Shown here: piece by piece, positions 28,948 to 37,777 of the stretch
Position numbering within the stretch: position 1 is the stretch's first letter
Layout: each line of letters begins with the position of its first letter
NCBI RefSeq assembly: GCF_001038505.1
Contig: NZ_LDPY01000001.1
Coordinates: 1,798,001 to 1,862,000 of the forward strand
DNA: 64,000 bases
Direction of reading: 5' to 3'
From: Puniceibacterium sp. IMCC21224
Lineage (GTDB): Bacteria > Pseudomonadota > Alphaproteobacteria > Rhodobacterales > Rhodobacteraceae
Notes under the pieces: model-generated
What the model saw: only the letters and a program-made list of their open reading frames with translations
The model's database searches: none
Told to the model about the DNA's origin: nothing
Made by a program: the position numbers and the translations under genes

Positions 28948-29780
28948 GCGTCACATGGAACGCTGGAGATGCCCCCGAACCGCAGAAATACGGTGTCCGC
29001 GACTGGCTAAGGGTCTTGCGGCGCGGGCTCATGCTGGGGATCGTGGTCTTTGGCGGACTTGTGCTGCTGTTGCTGGTCCGGCTGATTGAACGCCCGCTAT
29101 GTGGTATGGACCGACCGGTGACACCCTATATCACTCAGGGGGTGTGTCGCGCGGCGTTTGTCATTCTCGGTTTGCCAATTCGCGTGCAGGGTCCACGCAT
29201 CGGTGGGCCCGGTGCGGTCGTGGCGAACCATTCGTCCTGGTTGGATATCTTTGCGTTGAATTCGCGCAAGAACGTTTACTTTGTTTCAAAATCCGAGGTG
29301 GCAGGCTGGCCCGGTATCGGCTGGCTCGCCCGCGCCACCGGCACATTGTTCATCCGCCGTGATCCGCGCGATGCCAAGGCGCAGACTAGGGCATTTGCGC
29401 AACGGATGTCGCACGGCCACCGGCTGTTGTTCTTTCCCGAGGGGACCTCGACCGACGGGTTGCGGGTCTTACCCTTTAAATCAACGCTTTTCGCGGCGTT
29501 CTTTGATCCGTCGCTGCGCCAGAATGTGCAGATCCAGCCGGTCACAGTGGTGTATCATCCGCCACCGGGCGCCGATCCGCGGTTCTATGGCTGGTGGGGC
29601 GACATGAGCTTTGGCAGCCATCTGGTCAAGACGCTGGCAGCGCCGAAACAAGGTCGGGTAGAGCTGATCTATCATCCGCCGCTGCGGGTCGCCGATTTTC
29701 CCACCCGCAAGGCCCTGGCGCAGCAGCTCGAAGATCAGGTGCGTCGCGCCCATTCCCGGCTGTCAGCACCAGAGTCCTGA
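28944..29780 (+). CDS. olsA: Lyso-ornithine lipid O-acyltransferase
   Basis: Second step of ornithine lipid synthesis: acylates the hydroxyl of lyso-ornithine lipid. 278 residues with an N-terminal membrane helix (30-48) and the PlsC motifs NHSSWLD (His96 and Asp101) and FPEGTSTDG near 157, with a likely substrate segment PFKSTLF. It could also act as a general 1-acylglycerol-phosphate acyltransferase; coupling to olsB favours the ornithine lipid role. Converges with the ThiE-like gene 5 bp later. Confidence 0.9.
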   Translation: MSVTWNAGDAPEPQKYGVRDWLRVLRRGLMLGIVVFGGLVLLLLVRLIERPLCGMDRPVTPYITQGVCRAAFVILGLPIRVQGPRIGGPGAVVANHSSWLDIFALNSRKNVYFVSKSEVAGWPGIGWLARATGTLFIRRDPRDAKAQTRAFAQRMSHGHRLLFFPEGTSTDGLRVLPFKSTLFAAFFDPSLRQNVQIQPVTVVYHPPPGADPRFYGWWGDMSFGSHLVKTLAAPKQGRVELIYHPPLRVADFPTRKALAQQLEDQVRRAHSRLSAPES

Positions 29781-29785
29781 AGGTG

Positions 29786-30418
29786 TTAGCTGGCAGTCTC
29801 TGAGAGCCCCTGCATCAATACCCGCAGTGCATCTACCGGATCATTCTGGCGCCAGATCTCTTCACCGATGGCAAAGAAGTCTGTCATGTGGGCCAATCTC
29901 CGGATCGTCGCATCGTCCAACGCGCCTTCCGCGACAACCGGCAGTTCAATCATTTCGGACCACCACTGGAACAGATCCGTGTCCGCTAATGTACCGTCGC
30001 CCAACGCGTTTGGCCCGACCGGGCCAAAGCTGATGTAATCCGCGCCAGCCTCAGCCGCGTTGATGCCCTCATGGCGGGAATCGCCGCAATATGCGCCGAT
30101 AATCGCCTCGGGCCCAAGGGTTTTCCGGGCAAAGCGGATTGATCGTGCCCCATCGACCAAATGCACACCGTCTAAACCCAGTCGCTGCGCCAGCATCACA
30201 TGGGTGTCGATGACCATGGCGACGTCATGCGCATGCGCAATTTCGCGCAGCGCATCGGCGGCCCGAAGAATGCGATCCTCGTCCTGGGTGGCCAGCGCCA
30301 GCCGGATACAGGCCACGTCGGTGGTTTCCAGCACGGCGGACAATTGCGCAGGAAAGCTGTTCAGGTCGAACTCAGGCGGGGTGATCAAGTATAACTGTGG
30401 CTGCTCGGTCTCGGTCAT
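29786..30418 (-). CDS. ThiE/TenI-like TIM-barrel protein, degenerate active site
   Basis: 210 residues with the thiamine-phosphate-synthase fold: LGLDGVHLVDGARS, IIGAYCGDSRHEG, AGADYISFGPVGPN and VVAEGALDDATI. In true ThiE the GPV is followed by a T-x-T-K phosphate loop and an N-D pair binds Mg; here these read GPNALGDG and I-D-T-H. The Q-x-R-x-K strand is also not evident. The protein may therefore not make thiamine phosphate. No other thi gene is nearby. Confidence 0.75.
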   Translation of the reverse strand: MTETEQPQLYLITPPEFDLNSFPAQLSAVLETTDVACIRLALATQDEDRILRAADALREIAHAHDVAMVIDTHVMLAQRLGLDGVHLVDGARSIRFARKTLGPEAIIGAYCGDSRHEGINAAEAGADYISFGPVGPNALGDGTLADTDLFQWWSEMIELPVVAEGALDDATIRRLAHMTDFFAIGEEIWRQNDPVDALRVLMQGLSETAS

Positions 30419-30609
30419 ATCCGGGCGCTCCCTCGGTAATCGCGGCATTCGCGTGGCTATAGCGCGCTGCATTCGGTTTGACCATCGGGTTGCTGCTATT
30501 TCGATGACTGGTTCATGACACGGGGTTGCGACGATTGGCGACAGAAAAACGCCAGTTGCCGGGCACTGCGCACTTGCCGCCCGTCGCCGGGCGGCATAGG
30601 CAATTCGCC

Positions 30610-31374
30610 ATGACAGATCCAACCGCCAGCCCCGCGCCCTTGCCCCAACCCAGCGTTGTCCTTGTGCGTCCGCAGATGGGTGAAAACATTGGTGCAGCTG
30701 CCCGCGCCATGCTGAATTTCGGTCTGGACCGAATGCGGCTTGTTGCGCCGCGTGACGGCTGGCCGAACCAGAGCGCGGTTGCCATGGCGTCCGGTGCCGG
30801 GCGGGTGCTGGACGGGGTACAGGTCTATCCAACCACGGCTGAGGCGGTCGCGGATGCGAGCTTTGTGCTGGCCACCACGGCGCGGGTGCGCGGGCTGACG
30901 AAGCCGGTCTATAGCCCCGAAGGCGCGATGATCGAGGCGCAGGCGCGCATCGCGGCAGGCGAAAAGGTGGCGGTATTGTTCGGCCCGGAACGCGCCGGGT
31001 TGGAGAATGACGATATTGCATTGGCCAATGCCATTGTGACGGTGCCGGTCAACCCGGAGTTTCCGTCGCTGAACCTGGCGCAATGCACATTGCTGATGGG
31101 CTATGAGTGGCGCCGCGCAACAACCGCGATTGCCCCACGGACAGAGGCAATGGCCGGATCTGACTGGGCCACCGTGCTGGACGTCGAAACGCTTGCGCAG
31201 CATTACGAAGATCGGATGGAAACGGCCGGTTTCTTCTTTCCCGAGTCCAAGGCGCAGAGCATGAAGATCAATCTGCGCAATCTCTGGAGCCGGATGCCGC
31301 TGACGCAGATGGACGTGCGGATGCTGCACGGGGTGATGCGTCAAATGGTGCGCTGGAAGGAACATGGCGACTGA
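30610..31374 (+). CDS. trmJ: tRNA/rRNA methyltransferase, TrmJ (SpoU/SPOUT) family
   Basis: 254-residue SPOUT RNA 2'-O-methyltransferase. The knotted domain occupies about 15-170: VRPQMGENIGAAARAMLNFG, VLFGPERAGLENDDI and LNLAQCTLLMGYEW. The C-terminal helices match TrmJ, which methylates the ribose at tRNA position 32. Start chosen at 30610. It is followed 52 bp later by ctaA. Confidence 0.85.
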   Translation: MTDPTASPAPLPQPSVVLVRPQMGENIGAAARAMLNFGLDRMRLVAPRDGWPNQSAVAMASGAGRVLDGVQVYPTTAEAVADASFVLATTARVRGLTKPVYSPEGAMIEAQARIAAGEKVAVLFGPERAGLENDDIALANAIVTVPVNPEFPSLNLAQCTLLMGYEWRRATTAIAPRTEAMAGSDWATVLDVETLAQHYEDRMETAGFFFPESKAQSMKINLRNLWSRMPLTQMDVRMLHGVMRQMVRWKEHGD

Positions 31375-31426
31375 CTTGAAGCGTCACGCAGAGGGGCCTA
31401 GGTTCCCGCAGAATAAGGAGCCAGCG

Positions 31427-32578
31427 ATGACAGGGAAACGCAGCATTTTCGAAGAGGTGGGTACCGATGCCCCCAAACCGCAGGACCGTGCGGCGACGAC
31501 CGGTATCATCGACCGTGGCCGGAATGGCGCACGCGGGGCGATCCGGCTGTGGATTATGATGCTGTTTACGCTCGTCGTGGTGATGATTGCGGTGGGCGGG
31601 CTGACCCGGCTGACGGATTCGGGGTTGTCGATCACGGAATGGCAACCGGTTTCGGGGGCGATGCCACCCTTGAACCTTGCTGACTGGCAGGCGGAATTTG
31701 CAAAATATCAGGCCAGCCCGGAATACCAGTTGCAGAACCAGGGCATGAGCCTGTCGTCGTTTCAGTTCATCTATTGGTGGGAATGGGGGCACCGGCAATT
31801 GGGCCGGGTTATCGGACTGGTCTGGGCCGTCGGGTTCTTTGGGTTTCTGGCGGCGCGCAAGATCCCTGTGGGCTGGACGGGTCGGCTATTGTTGCTTGGG
31901 GCGTTGGGCGGCGCGCAGGGGGCAATCGGCTGGTGGATGGTGTCGTCTGGCCTGACCGGGGATCAGACTGACGTGGCGAGCTATCGACTGGCGACGCATC
32001 TGGGGCTGGCCTTTGTCATTCTGGGTTTCATTGCGTGGTATGTCTTTGCGCTGGGGCGCGAAGACCGGGTGCTGATGCAGGCGCGCCGTTCGCGCGAATC
32101 GCGTCTGGCAGGTTGGGGGACGGCGCTGGCCGTTCTGGCCTTTGTGCAGATCCTGATTGGCGCGCTGGTCGCGGGCATTGACGCAGGCCGCAATTATACC
32201 GACTGGCCGCTGATGGCCGGAGCATTCTTGCCACCAACGCCGTTCGAGATCGAACCGATCTGGCGCAATTTCTTTGAAAATGACGGCCTTGTGCAGTTTG
32301 TGCACCGCATGGTTGGCTACGGTCTGTTTCTGCTGGGCCTGGTTGTCTGGACCCGCGCGCGCAAATCGCCCAATTCGGATACGCGATTCCGGTTCAACGC
32401 CGTGCTGGGGATGCTGGTGCTGCAGATGCTACTGGGCATCGGCACAGTGCTGTACGGCGCGCCCTGGCATATCGCGATCCTTCACCAGCTTGGTGCGGTT
32501 CTGCTGTGGGTGCTGATCCTGCGCGCCCGCTTTGCCGCACAATATCCGATTGCTCAATCCCTGAGAGGGACCAGATGA
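31427..32578 (+). CDS. ctaA: Heme A synthase, COX15/CtaA type 2
   Basis: Oxidises the C8 methyl of heme O to make heme A for aa3-type cytochrome oxidase. The ATG at 31427 has AAGGAG six bases upstream, giving 383 residues and about eight membrane helices. Conserved parts include GGLTRLTDSGLSITEW, WWEWGHRQLGR with a haem-ligand His, and HRMVGYG plus LHQLGA in the second half. The stop overlaps the carboxypeptidase start by 4 bp. Confidence 0.96.
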   Translation: MTGKRSIFEEVGTDAPKPQDRAATTGIIDRGRNGARGAIRLWIMMLFTLVVVMIAVGGLTRLTDSGLSITEWQPVSGAMPPLNLADWQAEFAKYQASPEYQLQNQGMSLSSFQFIYWWEWGHRQLGRVIGLVWAVGFFGFLAARKIPVGWTGRLLLLGALGGAQGAIGWWMVSSGLTGDQTDVASYRLATHLGLAFVILGFIAWYVFALGREDRVLMQARRSRESRLAGWGTALAVLAFVQILIGALVAGIDAGRNYTDWPLMAGAFLPPTPFEIEPIWRNFFENDGLVQFVHRMVGYGLFLLGLVVWTRARKSPNSDTRFRFNAVLGMLVLQMLLGIGTVLYGAPWHIAILHQLGAVLLWVLILRARFAAQYPIAQSLRGTR

Positions 32579-34059
32579 CCAACGCTTTTGACGATCTCAT
32601 GGCCTTTCAACGCGACACCGGCGCCCTTGGGCAAATCGCGGGGCGGCTGGGCTGGGATCAGGAAACCATGATGCCGCGCGGCGCTGCCGACCAGCGCGGC
32701 GATGAGATGGCCGCGATCGAATCCGTGCTGCATGCCCGCAAGACTGACCCGCGGGTTGGTGACTGGCTGGCCGAGCTGGCGGGCGCGCAACTCGACCCTG
32801 TGGGGCAGGCGCAGCTGCGCCATATCCGCCGCACCTTTGATCGCGCAAGCCGGGTGCCGGCGCGACTGGCGTCGGAGATTGCCCGTGTCACATCACGATC
32901 CCACGGCCTGTGGGCCGAGGCGCGCGCGGCGGACGATTTCGCAACTTTCGCACCCGTGCTGAAAGAAGTGCTGGCCCTGCGCCGCGAAGAGGGGGCCGCG
33001 CTGTCAGACGGGGCCGATGTCTATGACGCGCTGCTTGACGATTACGAACCCGGAGCGACTGCGGCGGGCCTGTCGACGATGTTTGGTGCGCTTCGCCCGC
33101 GTCTTGTTGCCCTGCGCGCAGAGATCCTGGAGAGGCCGCAGCCCAAGGGGCTGTCGGGTGAGTTTGACGAGGCGGCGCAGATGAAGCTGACGCGCCAGAT
33201 TGCGCAAACCTTTGGCTATGATCTGAGCCGCGGGCGGGTGGATAAGGCGGTGCATCCGTTCAGCTCCGGTTCCGGCAACGACGTGCGTATCACCACGCGC
33301 ACCAGTGCGAGCGATCCGTTCAACTGTCTCTACTCCACGATCCACGAGGTCGGCCACGCCTGCTACGAACAGGCGATTGCGCAAGAGTATCGGCTCACGC
33401 CGCTGGGGCAGGGCGTGTCGATGGGCGTACATGAAAGCCAGAGCCGGATTTACGAGAACCAACTGGGCCGCAGCCGCGCCTTTACCGGATGGCTGTTCGC
33501 CCGGATGACGGATAACTTTGGTGATATGGGGCTGGCGGATGCTGATGCATTCCACGCCGCCGTCAACCGGGTGCAGAACGGTTTTATTCGGACCGAATCC
33601 GATGAGGTGCAATACAATTTGCATGTGCTGCTGCGGTTCGATCTGGAACGCGCGCTGATCGCAGGCGCGCTCGAGGTTGAGGATCTGGAAGTCGCGTGGA
33701 ATGATCGCTTTAAGGCGGATTTCGGCTTCGATGTCGACCGCCCCTCGAACGGGGTGCTTCAGGATGTGCATTGGTCGGCGGGGTTGTTTGGCTATTTCCC
33801 GACCTATTCATTGGGAAATGTTTATGCCGGATGTCTGAATCAAGCGTTGCGCGCGGCGGTGCCGGATCTGGATGACCAACTGGCGCAGGGTAATCTGACA
33901 GCTGCCACAGCATGGCTGCGCGAACACGTGCAACAATATGGTGGATTGTACGAGCCGCGCGAGGTCATTGCGCGGGCCTGCGGTGCAGAGCCTTCGGAGA
34001 AGCCACTGCTCGATTACTTGGAGACCAAGTTCGGCGCGATCTACGATTTCGCAACCTGA
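32575..34059 (+). CDS. Thermostable carboxypeptidase 1-type, peptidase M32
   Basis: Zinc metallocarboxypeptidase removing C-terminal residues from peptides. 494 residues, the family norm. HEVGH at 257-261 is the HExxH zinc site and HESQSRIYEN carries the third ligand Glu; the conserved HPFSSG and GYFPTYSLGN segments are also present. Its start overlaps the ctaA stop, so it is co-translated with an unrelated function. Confidence 0.96.
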   Translation: MTNAFDDLMAFQRDTGALGQIAGRLGWDQETMMPRGAADQRGDEMAAIESVLHARKTDPRVGDWLAELAGAQLDPVGQAQLRHIRRTFDRASRVPARLASEIARVTSRSHGLWAEARAADDFATFAPVLKEVLALRREEGAALSDGADVYDALLDDYEPGATAAGLSTMFGALRPRLVALRAEILERPQPKGLSGEFDEAAQMKLTRQIAQTFGYDLSRGRVDKAVHPFSSGSGNDVRITTRTSASDPFNCLYSTIHEVGHACYEQAIAQEYRLTPLGQGVSMGVHESQSRIYENQLGRSRAFTGWLFARMTDNFGDMGLADADAFHAAVNRVQNGFIRTESDEVQYNLHVLLRFDLERALIAGALEVEDLEVAWNDRFKADFGFDVDRPSNGVLQDVHWSAGLFGYFPTYSLGNVYAGCLNQALRAAVPDLDDQLAQGNLTAATAWLREHVQQYGGLYEPREVIARACGAEPSEKPLLDYLETKFGAIYDFAT

Positions 34060-34368
34060 TCCTGCGGAGTGCGCGTGCCGCGCACGCTGGTTTCCGGAGT
34101 GTGTGGCACGCGCGAGCCCGCTCCGAGGGGTGGTGTCGGCGGATAGGTCTGAGCGCCATTGCCTGGAGTGCTCTGGGAGCGGTCGCGTTGCTGGAGCGAG
34201 AGCGAGTCCTGCAAGAACGGGGAGTGAGATTTTCGCTGCGGTGCGTGCCCTGTTTGAGCAGCGGCTGACGCAATGGGCGGATCCTGGACTGTGAGACGGG
34301 CTGTCAGCCAGGTTCCCAAACGCATATTCCCATTCATTTCCGCCACGATTCACGCTAGGAAATCGTCT
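34060..34368. other. G+C-rich gap without recognised gene
   Basis: About 310 bp between the M32 peptidase and the VWA gene. Two plus-strand frames remain open through most of it, but neither starts with a plausible ribosome site and the peptides are Arg/Ser/Cys-rich and unrecognised. No terminator hairpin with a T-run was seen. It must include the promoter for the VWA gene if that is not part of the upstream operon. Confidence 0.4.
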
Positions 34369-35553
34369 ATGTTTGTTCCCTTCTTTGAAAACTTGCGCAA
34401 CGCATCCGTGCCAGTGTCCCTGCGTGAATACCTGACTTTTCTGTCGGCGATGAAAGCGGGGCTTGCCACCTATGACCCCGAGGCGTTTTATTATCTTGCC
34501 CGAACGGCGATGGTGAAGGATGAACGCCACATCGACCGCTTTGACCGTGCCTTTTCCGCCAGCTTTTCTGGGTTGGATGCAATCAGTCCTGAGCAGGTGA
34601 TGCAGGCGGTGGATGTGCCCGCTGACTGGCTGACCAATATGGCCGAAAAGCACCTGACACCCGCAGAAAAGGCCGAGATCGAAGCGCTTGGCGGGTTTGA
34701 CAAGCTGATGGAGACGCTGCGCGAGCGGCTGATGGAACAGCAAGGGCGCCATCAGGGCGGCAACAAATGGGTGGGCACCGCGGGCACGTCGCCATTTGGG
34801 GCCTATGGGTATAATCCCGAAGGGGTGCGGATCGGGCAAGACGGATCGCGCCACCAGCGCGCGGTCAAGGTCTGGGACAAGCGCGAGTTTCGTAATCTTG
34901 ACGATTCGGTCGAACTGGGCACACGCAACATCAAGGTCGCGCTCAAACGCCTGCGCAAATGGGCCCGCGTCGGTGCAGTGGACGAACTGGATCTGGACGG
35001 CACAATTCGCGCCACCGCCGAGCATGGATATCTGGATGTGCAGACCCGGCCCGAGCGGCGCAACGCTGTCAAGGTGCTGCTGTTCCTTGACGTGGGCGGA
35101 TCGATGGATCCGCATATCAAAGTTGTCGAAGAGTTGTTCAGCGCCGCCCGCGCCGAATTCAAGCATATGGAATATTTCTACTTCCATAATTGCTTGTACG
35201 AGGGGGTGTGGCGCGACAATCGCCGCCGCTGGGACGCGCAGACCACAACCGCCGAGGTGCTTCGCACCTATGGTGCTGATTACAAATGTATTTTTGTGGG
35301 TGATGCCTCGATGTCGCCTTACGAGGTCGCCGCCCCCGGCGGCGCGAGTGAGCATTGGAACGCCGAGGCGGGTCAGGTCTGGCTGGCACGGGCGCGGCAG
35401 CAATGGCCGGCGAACCTCTGGATCAATCCGGTGCCTGAAACTCATTGGCAATACACCCAGTCGATCGGAATGATCCGCGACGTGTTCGAGGATCAGATGG
35501 TGCCGATGACACTGCAGGGGCTGGATCGCGGGATGCGGGCACTGACACGTTAA
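34369..35553 (+). CDS. CoxE-like von Willebrand factor A domain protein
   Basis: 394 residues; AGGA lies about eight bases before the start. The N-terminal helical region (1-200) resembles DUF58/CoxE-type proteins, with GYNPEGVRIGQDGSR. The VWA domain from about 235 has a MIDAS-like LDVGGSMD (241-246), where the usual D-x-S-x-S reads D-V-G-G-S. Such proteins work with MoxR AAA ATPases as metallochaperone-like pairs, best known as CoxE/CoxD in maturing the molybdenum CO dehydrogenase. A MoxR gene lies 3 kb downstream on the other strand. Confidence 0.85.
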   Translation: MFVPFFENLRNASVPVSLREYLTFLSAMKAGLATYDPEAFYYLARTAMVKDERHIDRFDRAFSASFSGLDAISPEQVMQAVDVPADWLTNMAEKHLTPAEKAEIEALGGFDKLMETLRERLMEQQGRHQGGNKWVGTAGTSPFGAYGYNPEGVRIGQDGSRHQRAVKVWDKREFRNLDDSVELGTRNIKVALKRLRKWARVGAVDELDLDGTIRATAEHGYLDVQTRPERRNAVKVLLFLDVGGSMDPHIKVVEELFSAARAEFKHMEYFYFHNCLYEGVWRDNRRRWDAQTTTAEVLRTYGADYKCIFVGDASMSPYEVAAPGGASEHWNAEAGQVWLARARQQWPANLWINPVPETHWQYTQSIGMIRDVFEDQMVPMTLQGLDRGMRALTR

Positions 35554-35626
35554 CGCACCTTCGCATGTTGCCGTGTGCGGGATCGAGGGCGCGATGCAGG
35601 TGGCTGGTCGCCCGGGTATCTGCCGC

Positions 35627-35794
35627 TCAGACGAGCAGCTTTTCAATGGCGATGGTCAGGATCAGACCGACCAATGCAAAGCAGATGCCAAAACCCGCCG
35701 CGTATTGTGCGATATCGGCGGCACTTCCATTGCGGCGGCGGGCGGTCAGTCCCCCCGTCAGTGCCCCCAAAAGTGCCCCTGCAATCACGATCAT
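35627..35794 (-). CDS. Small membrane protein coupled to DUF2927 gene
   Basis: 55 residues with two predicted membrane helices: one from residue 1 to 17 (IVIAGALLGALTGGL) and another near the end (FGICFALVGLILTIAI), separated by a basic turn TARRRNGS. The ATG overlaps the stop of the lipoprotein gene by 4 bp, which is the main reason to accept it. Function unknown; it may anchor or assist that lipoprotein. Confidence 0.6.
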   Translation of the reverse strand: MIVIAGALLGALTGGLTARRRNGSAADIAQYAAGFGICFALVGLILTIAIEKLLV

Positions 35795-37170
35795 ATGCGC
35801 CCCACGTTCCCCTTGAGCGGATTGAGCGAACCGATCTCGCGCAGCTTTGCGCGTACGGCCCAATCCGGGCCGAACCCGTAGCGCGCCCAGCCCAGAGAGT
35901 CCATGCGCACTTCACGCCCCTCGGACACCCGTCCCGCCAGATCCAGCGCTTCGGCGCGTAGCAGCATCAGCGTAGCGAGAAGTGCGGCGTTTTCGTGCCG
36001 CGCGGCGATGTCGATGGCACCACCCAACAGGGCCAGCGCTTCATCCGGCCGGTTCTGGCTGATTGCATAGGCGGCCAATTGCGACGCGGTGTAGGCGCGG
36101 TGTAGTCCAGTTCCCGGTGTTGCGCCAAAATAGCGGTCGGCAAGGGTGAACTGTGCGTGGGCAGCCTTTGGGTCGCTGGCTTGTAGAATTCGGCCCATGG
36201 CATAATGGGCAAAGCCGCGCCGGTGGTCGCTCCAGCCCATGACACCTGCAATCTTGACCGCCTCACGCGCTGCGGCCTGGCGCTGCGACGGGCTTGCTCC
36301 CGGGCCGAGGGCCTCTTGCACCGCGTTGATCCATGCACGCGGAGTCGATCCAAGCCGACGCGGCGGCAGTCCCTCGCCTGCCGGGTTGAGCCGCGCCAGT
36401 ACCGCGGGCAGACGTCGGGCGGCTTCACTGCGGCGCATGCCGTTGCGCAGGGCCGGATCGTAGTAAATCCGCAGCACCAGCATATCAAACCCGGTCAGGA
36501 CGGTGTGGACATTGTCATCGTTGAACACGGAATCGGGCAGGCGATACAGGTCGTTGAGCGGCCCAAGCGCCTGCGCCAGTTCCTCGTGCAGGCAGTCGCG
36601 CACCTCTTGCGGACTGGCATCGTTGGGCAGGAAGATGGCGACGCGGGTGCGGGCGGTCATCCGGCTCCAGTTGACGCGCGCTGAGCGGCGGGCGCTGCGG
36701 TATTCGCCCAAAGAACTGACGTTTGGCGCGACAAAGCACGCGGCCTGTGGCAACGTCTTGCGGATGGCACTGCGCGGCACGGCCTCGATTGTGACATTGG
36801 CGGCGGCGGCAGCAGTCTGGTTGATGTCCATCCCGGCCTCGCTGCGCAGTCGGTACAGCAGCCGGTTCAGATCGGGTACCAGGTTAGGCGGTGGTGCGCC
36901 GGTCACGCGCACCGAAATCGGCCCGTCAAAGCGGGTCAGCACCGGCAGGGCACGCCCGGATTCCAGCTGAAACGCCAGATCAAGGAAATCGCGCGACAGG
37001 TCACGGTTGGACACATGCGGCGGCACCGGGCGCGGCGCAGAGAACACCTTTATCGGTGGAAGGGCGGATTCGGTGACTGTGCCCATGTCGGACCGGGTGG
37101 CGGTGTCCTGCGAGGTGACAGGCATACAGGCGCCCAGCAGTAGATACAGGGGGAGGATGAATTGACGCAT
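35791..37170 (-). CDS. DUF2927 lipoprotein with zincin-like HEE motif
   Basis: 459 residues. The N terminus LYLLLGAC fits a lipobox with Cys15 as the lipidated residue, so it is a probable outer- or inner-membrane lipoprotein. The central DUF2927 region (about 50-270) contains CLHEELAQALG, an HExx-like motif reminiscent of metallopeptidases, with a conserved LPDSVFNDD nearby. The C-terminal third is helical and TPR-like. No substrate is known. It is followed by a coupled small membrane protein. Confidence 0.75.
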   Translation of the reverse strand: MRQFILPLYLLLGACMPVTSQDTATRSDMGTVTESALPPIKVFSAPRPVPPHVSNRDLSRDFLDLAFQLESGRALPVLTRFDGPISVRVTGAPPPNLVPDLNRLLYRLRSEAGMDINQTAAAAANVTIEAVPRSAIRKTLPQAACFVAPNVSSLGEYRSARRSARVNWSRMTARTRVAIFLPNDASPQEVRDCLHEELAQALGPLNDLYRLPDSVFNDDNVHTVLTGFDMLVLRIYYDPALRNGMRRSEAARRLPAVLARLNPAGEGLPPRRLGSTPRAWINAVQEALGPGASPSQRQAAAREAVKIAGVMGWSDHRRGFAHYAMGRILQASDPKAAHAQFTLADRYFGATPGTGLHRAYTASQLAAYAISQNRPDEALALLGGAIDIAARHENAALLATLMLLRAEALDLAGRVSEGREVRMDSLGWARYGFGPDWAVRAKLREIGSLNPLKGNVGRI

Positions 37171-37186
37171 CAGAACCTCGGATCGC

Positions 37187-37414
37187 TTAGGTCAGGGGGA
37201 CGGCAGCCGGTCCCGCAGGGCCTGCCGGGGCGGTGACCTGGACGATCCGTAACAGGCGGGTAAGGTCGCTACAGATGTGATCGGCCCGTTGGCTGGGACG
37301 CGAAGCAGATGCCAGCCAAACCCGCAAGGCGCGCGGCGCGTCACGTTCATTGCTGAGCGCATCATCAGTCAACCGGCGCGCAAGGCGCACCGTCAGAGCC
37401 GTTCTGTGGGACAT
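37187..37414 (-). CDS. Hypothetical basic small protein upstream of DUF2927 gene
   Basis: 75 residues from an ATG at 37414 with AGGCAGG about 8 bases upstream; an alternative ATG at 37453 adds 13 residues. Rich in Arg, Leu and Ala (VRLARRLTDDAL), mostly helical, no known motif. The 16-bp distance to the DUF2927 start suggests an operon. A real gene is plausible but not proven. Confidence 0.4.
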   Translation of the reverse strand: MSHRTALTVRLARRLTDDALSNERDAPRALRVWLASASRPSQRADHICSDLTRLLRIVQVTAPAGPAGPAAVPLT

Positions 37415-37453
37415 GTGGTCAGCCTGCCTGCTCGTTTTGAATGATTGAACCAT

Positions 37454-37777
37454 CCGTTGTTTTTTTGTCCTCGATACGATGACTATAGGGCCAAATCAGG
37501 GTTTCTGACTATGGCCGAGCGAACAAGCCTGAAATTTTGTCTGTGCAGGGCTCAAAATTACCATGAATTGTTAGGTATCAATTTGTTAAGCTGTGCAGTT
37601 CAGCAACAATCACCTTAGAAACGGACCACTTTTTCGATATTGATCCCGCTCTAAATACAGCCATTTTGTGGCGACGGTCCGTGATGATGCGAATGCATTG
37701 GCGCCAGATCGCAGACAATGCGGCCGGTCGGGATAGGGGGATGGATTTACGGTCACGTGACTGGCGGGCATTCGGCC
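37454..37777. other. Intergenic gap, A+T-rich in the centre
   Basis: About 320 bp between the small basic gene and the AEC carrier. The part at 37500-37620 is A+T rich and probably carries the minus-strand promoter of the DUF2927 operon. A minus-strand frame at 37578-37823 overlaps the AEC gene and has no support. No repeat or terminator recognised. Confidence 0.4.

Noticed and set aside
33808..35646. 612-codon minus frame opposite the M32 and VWA genes
   Set aside because: Antisense shadow; the plus-strand products have catalytic motifs and this one does not.
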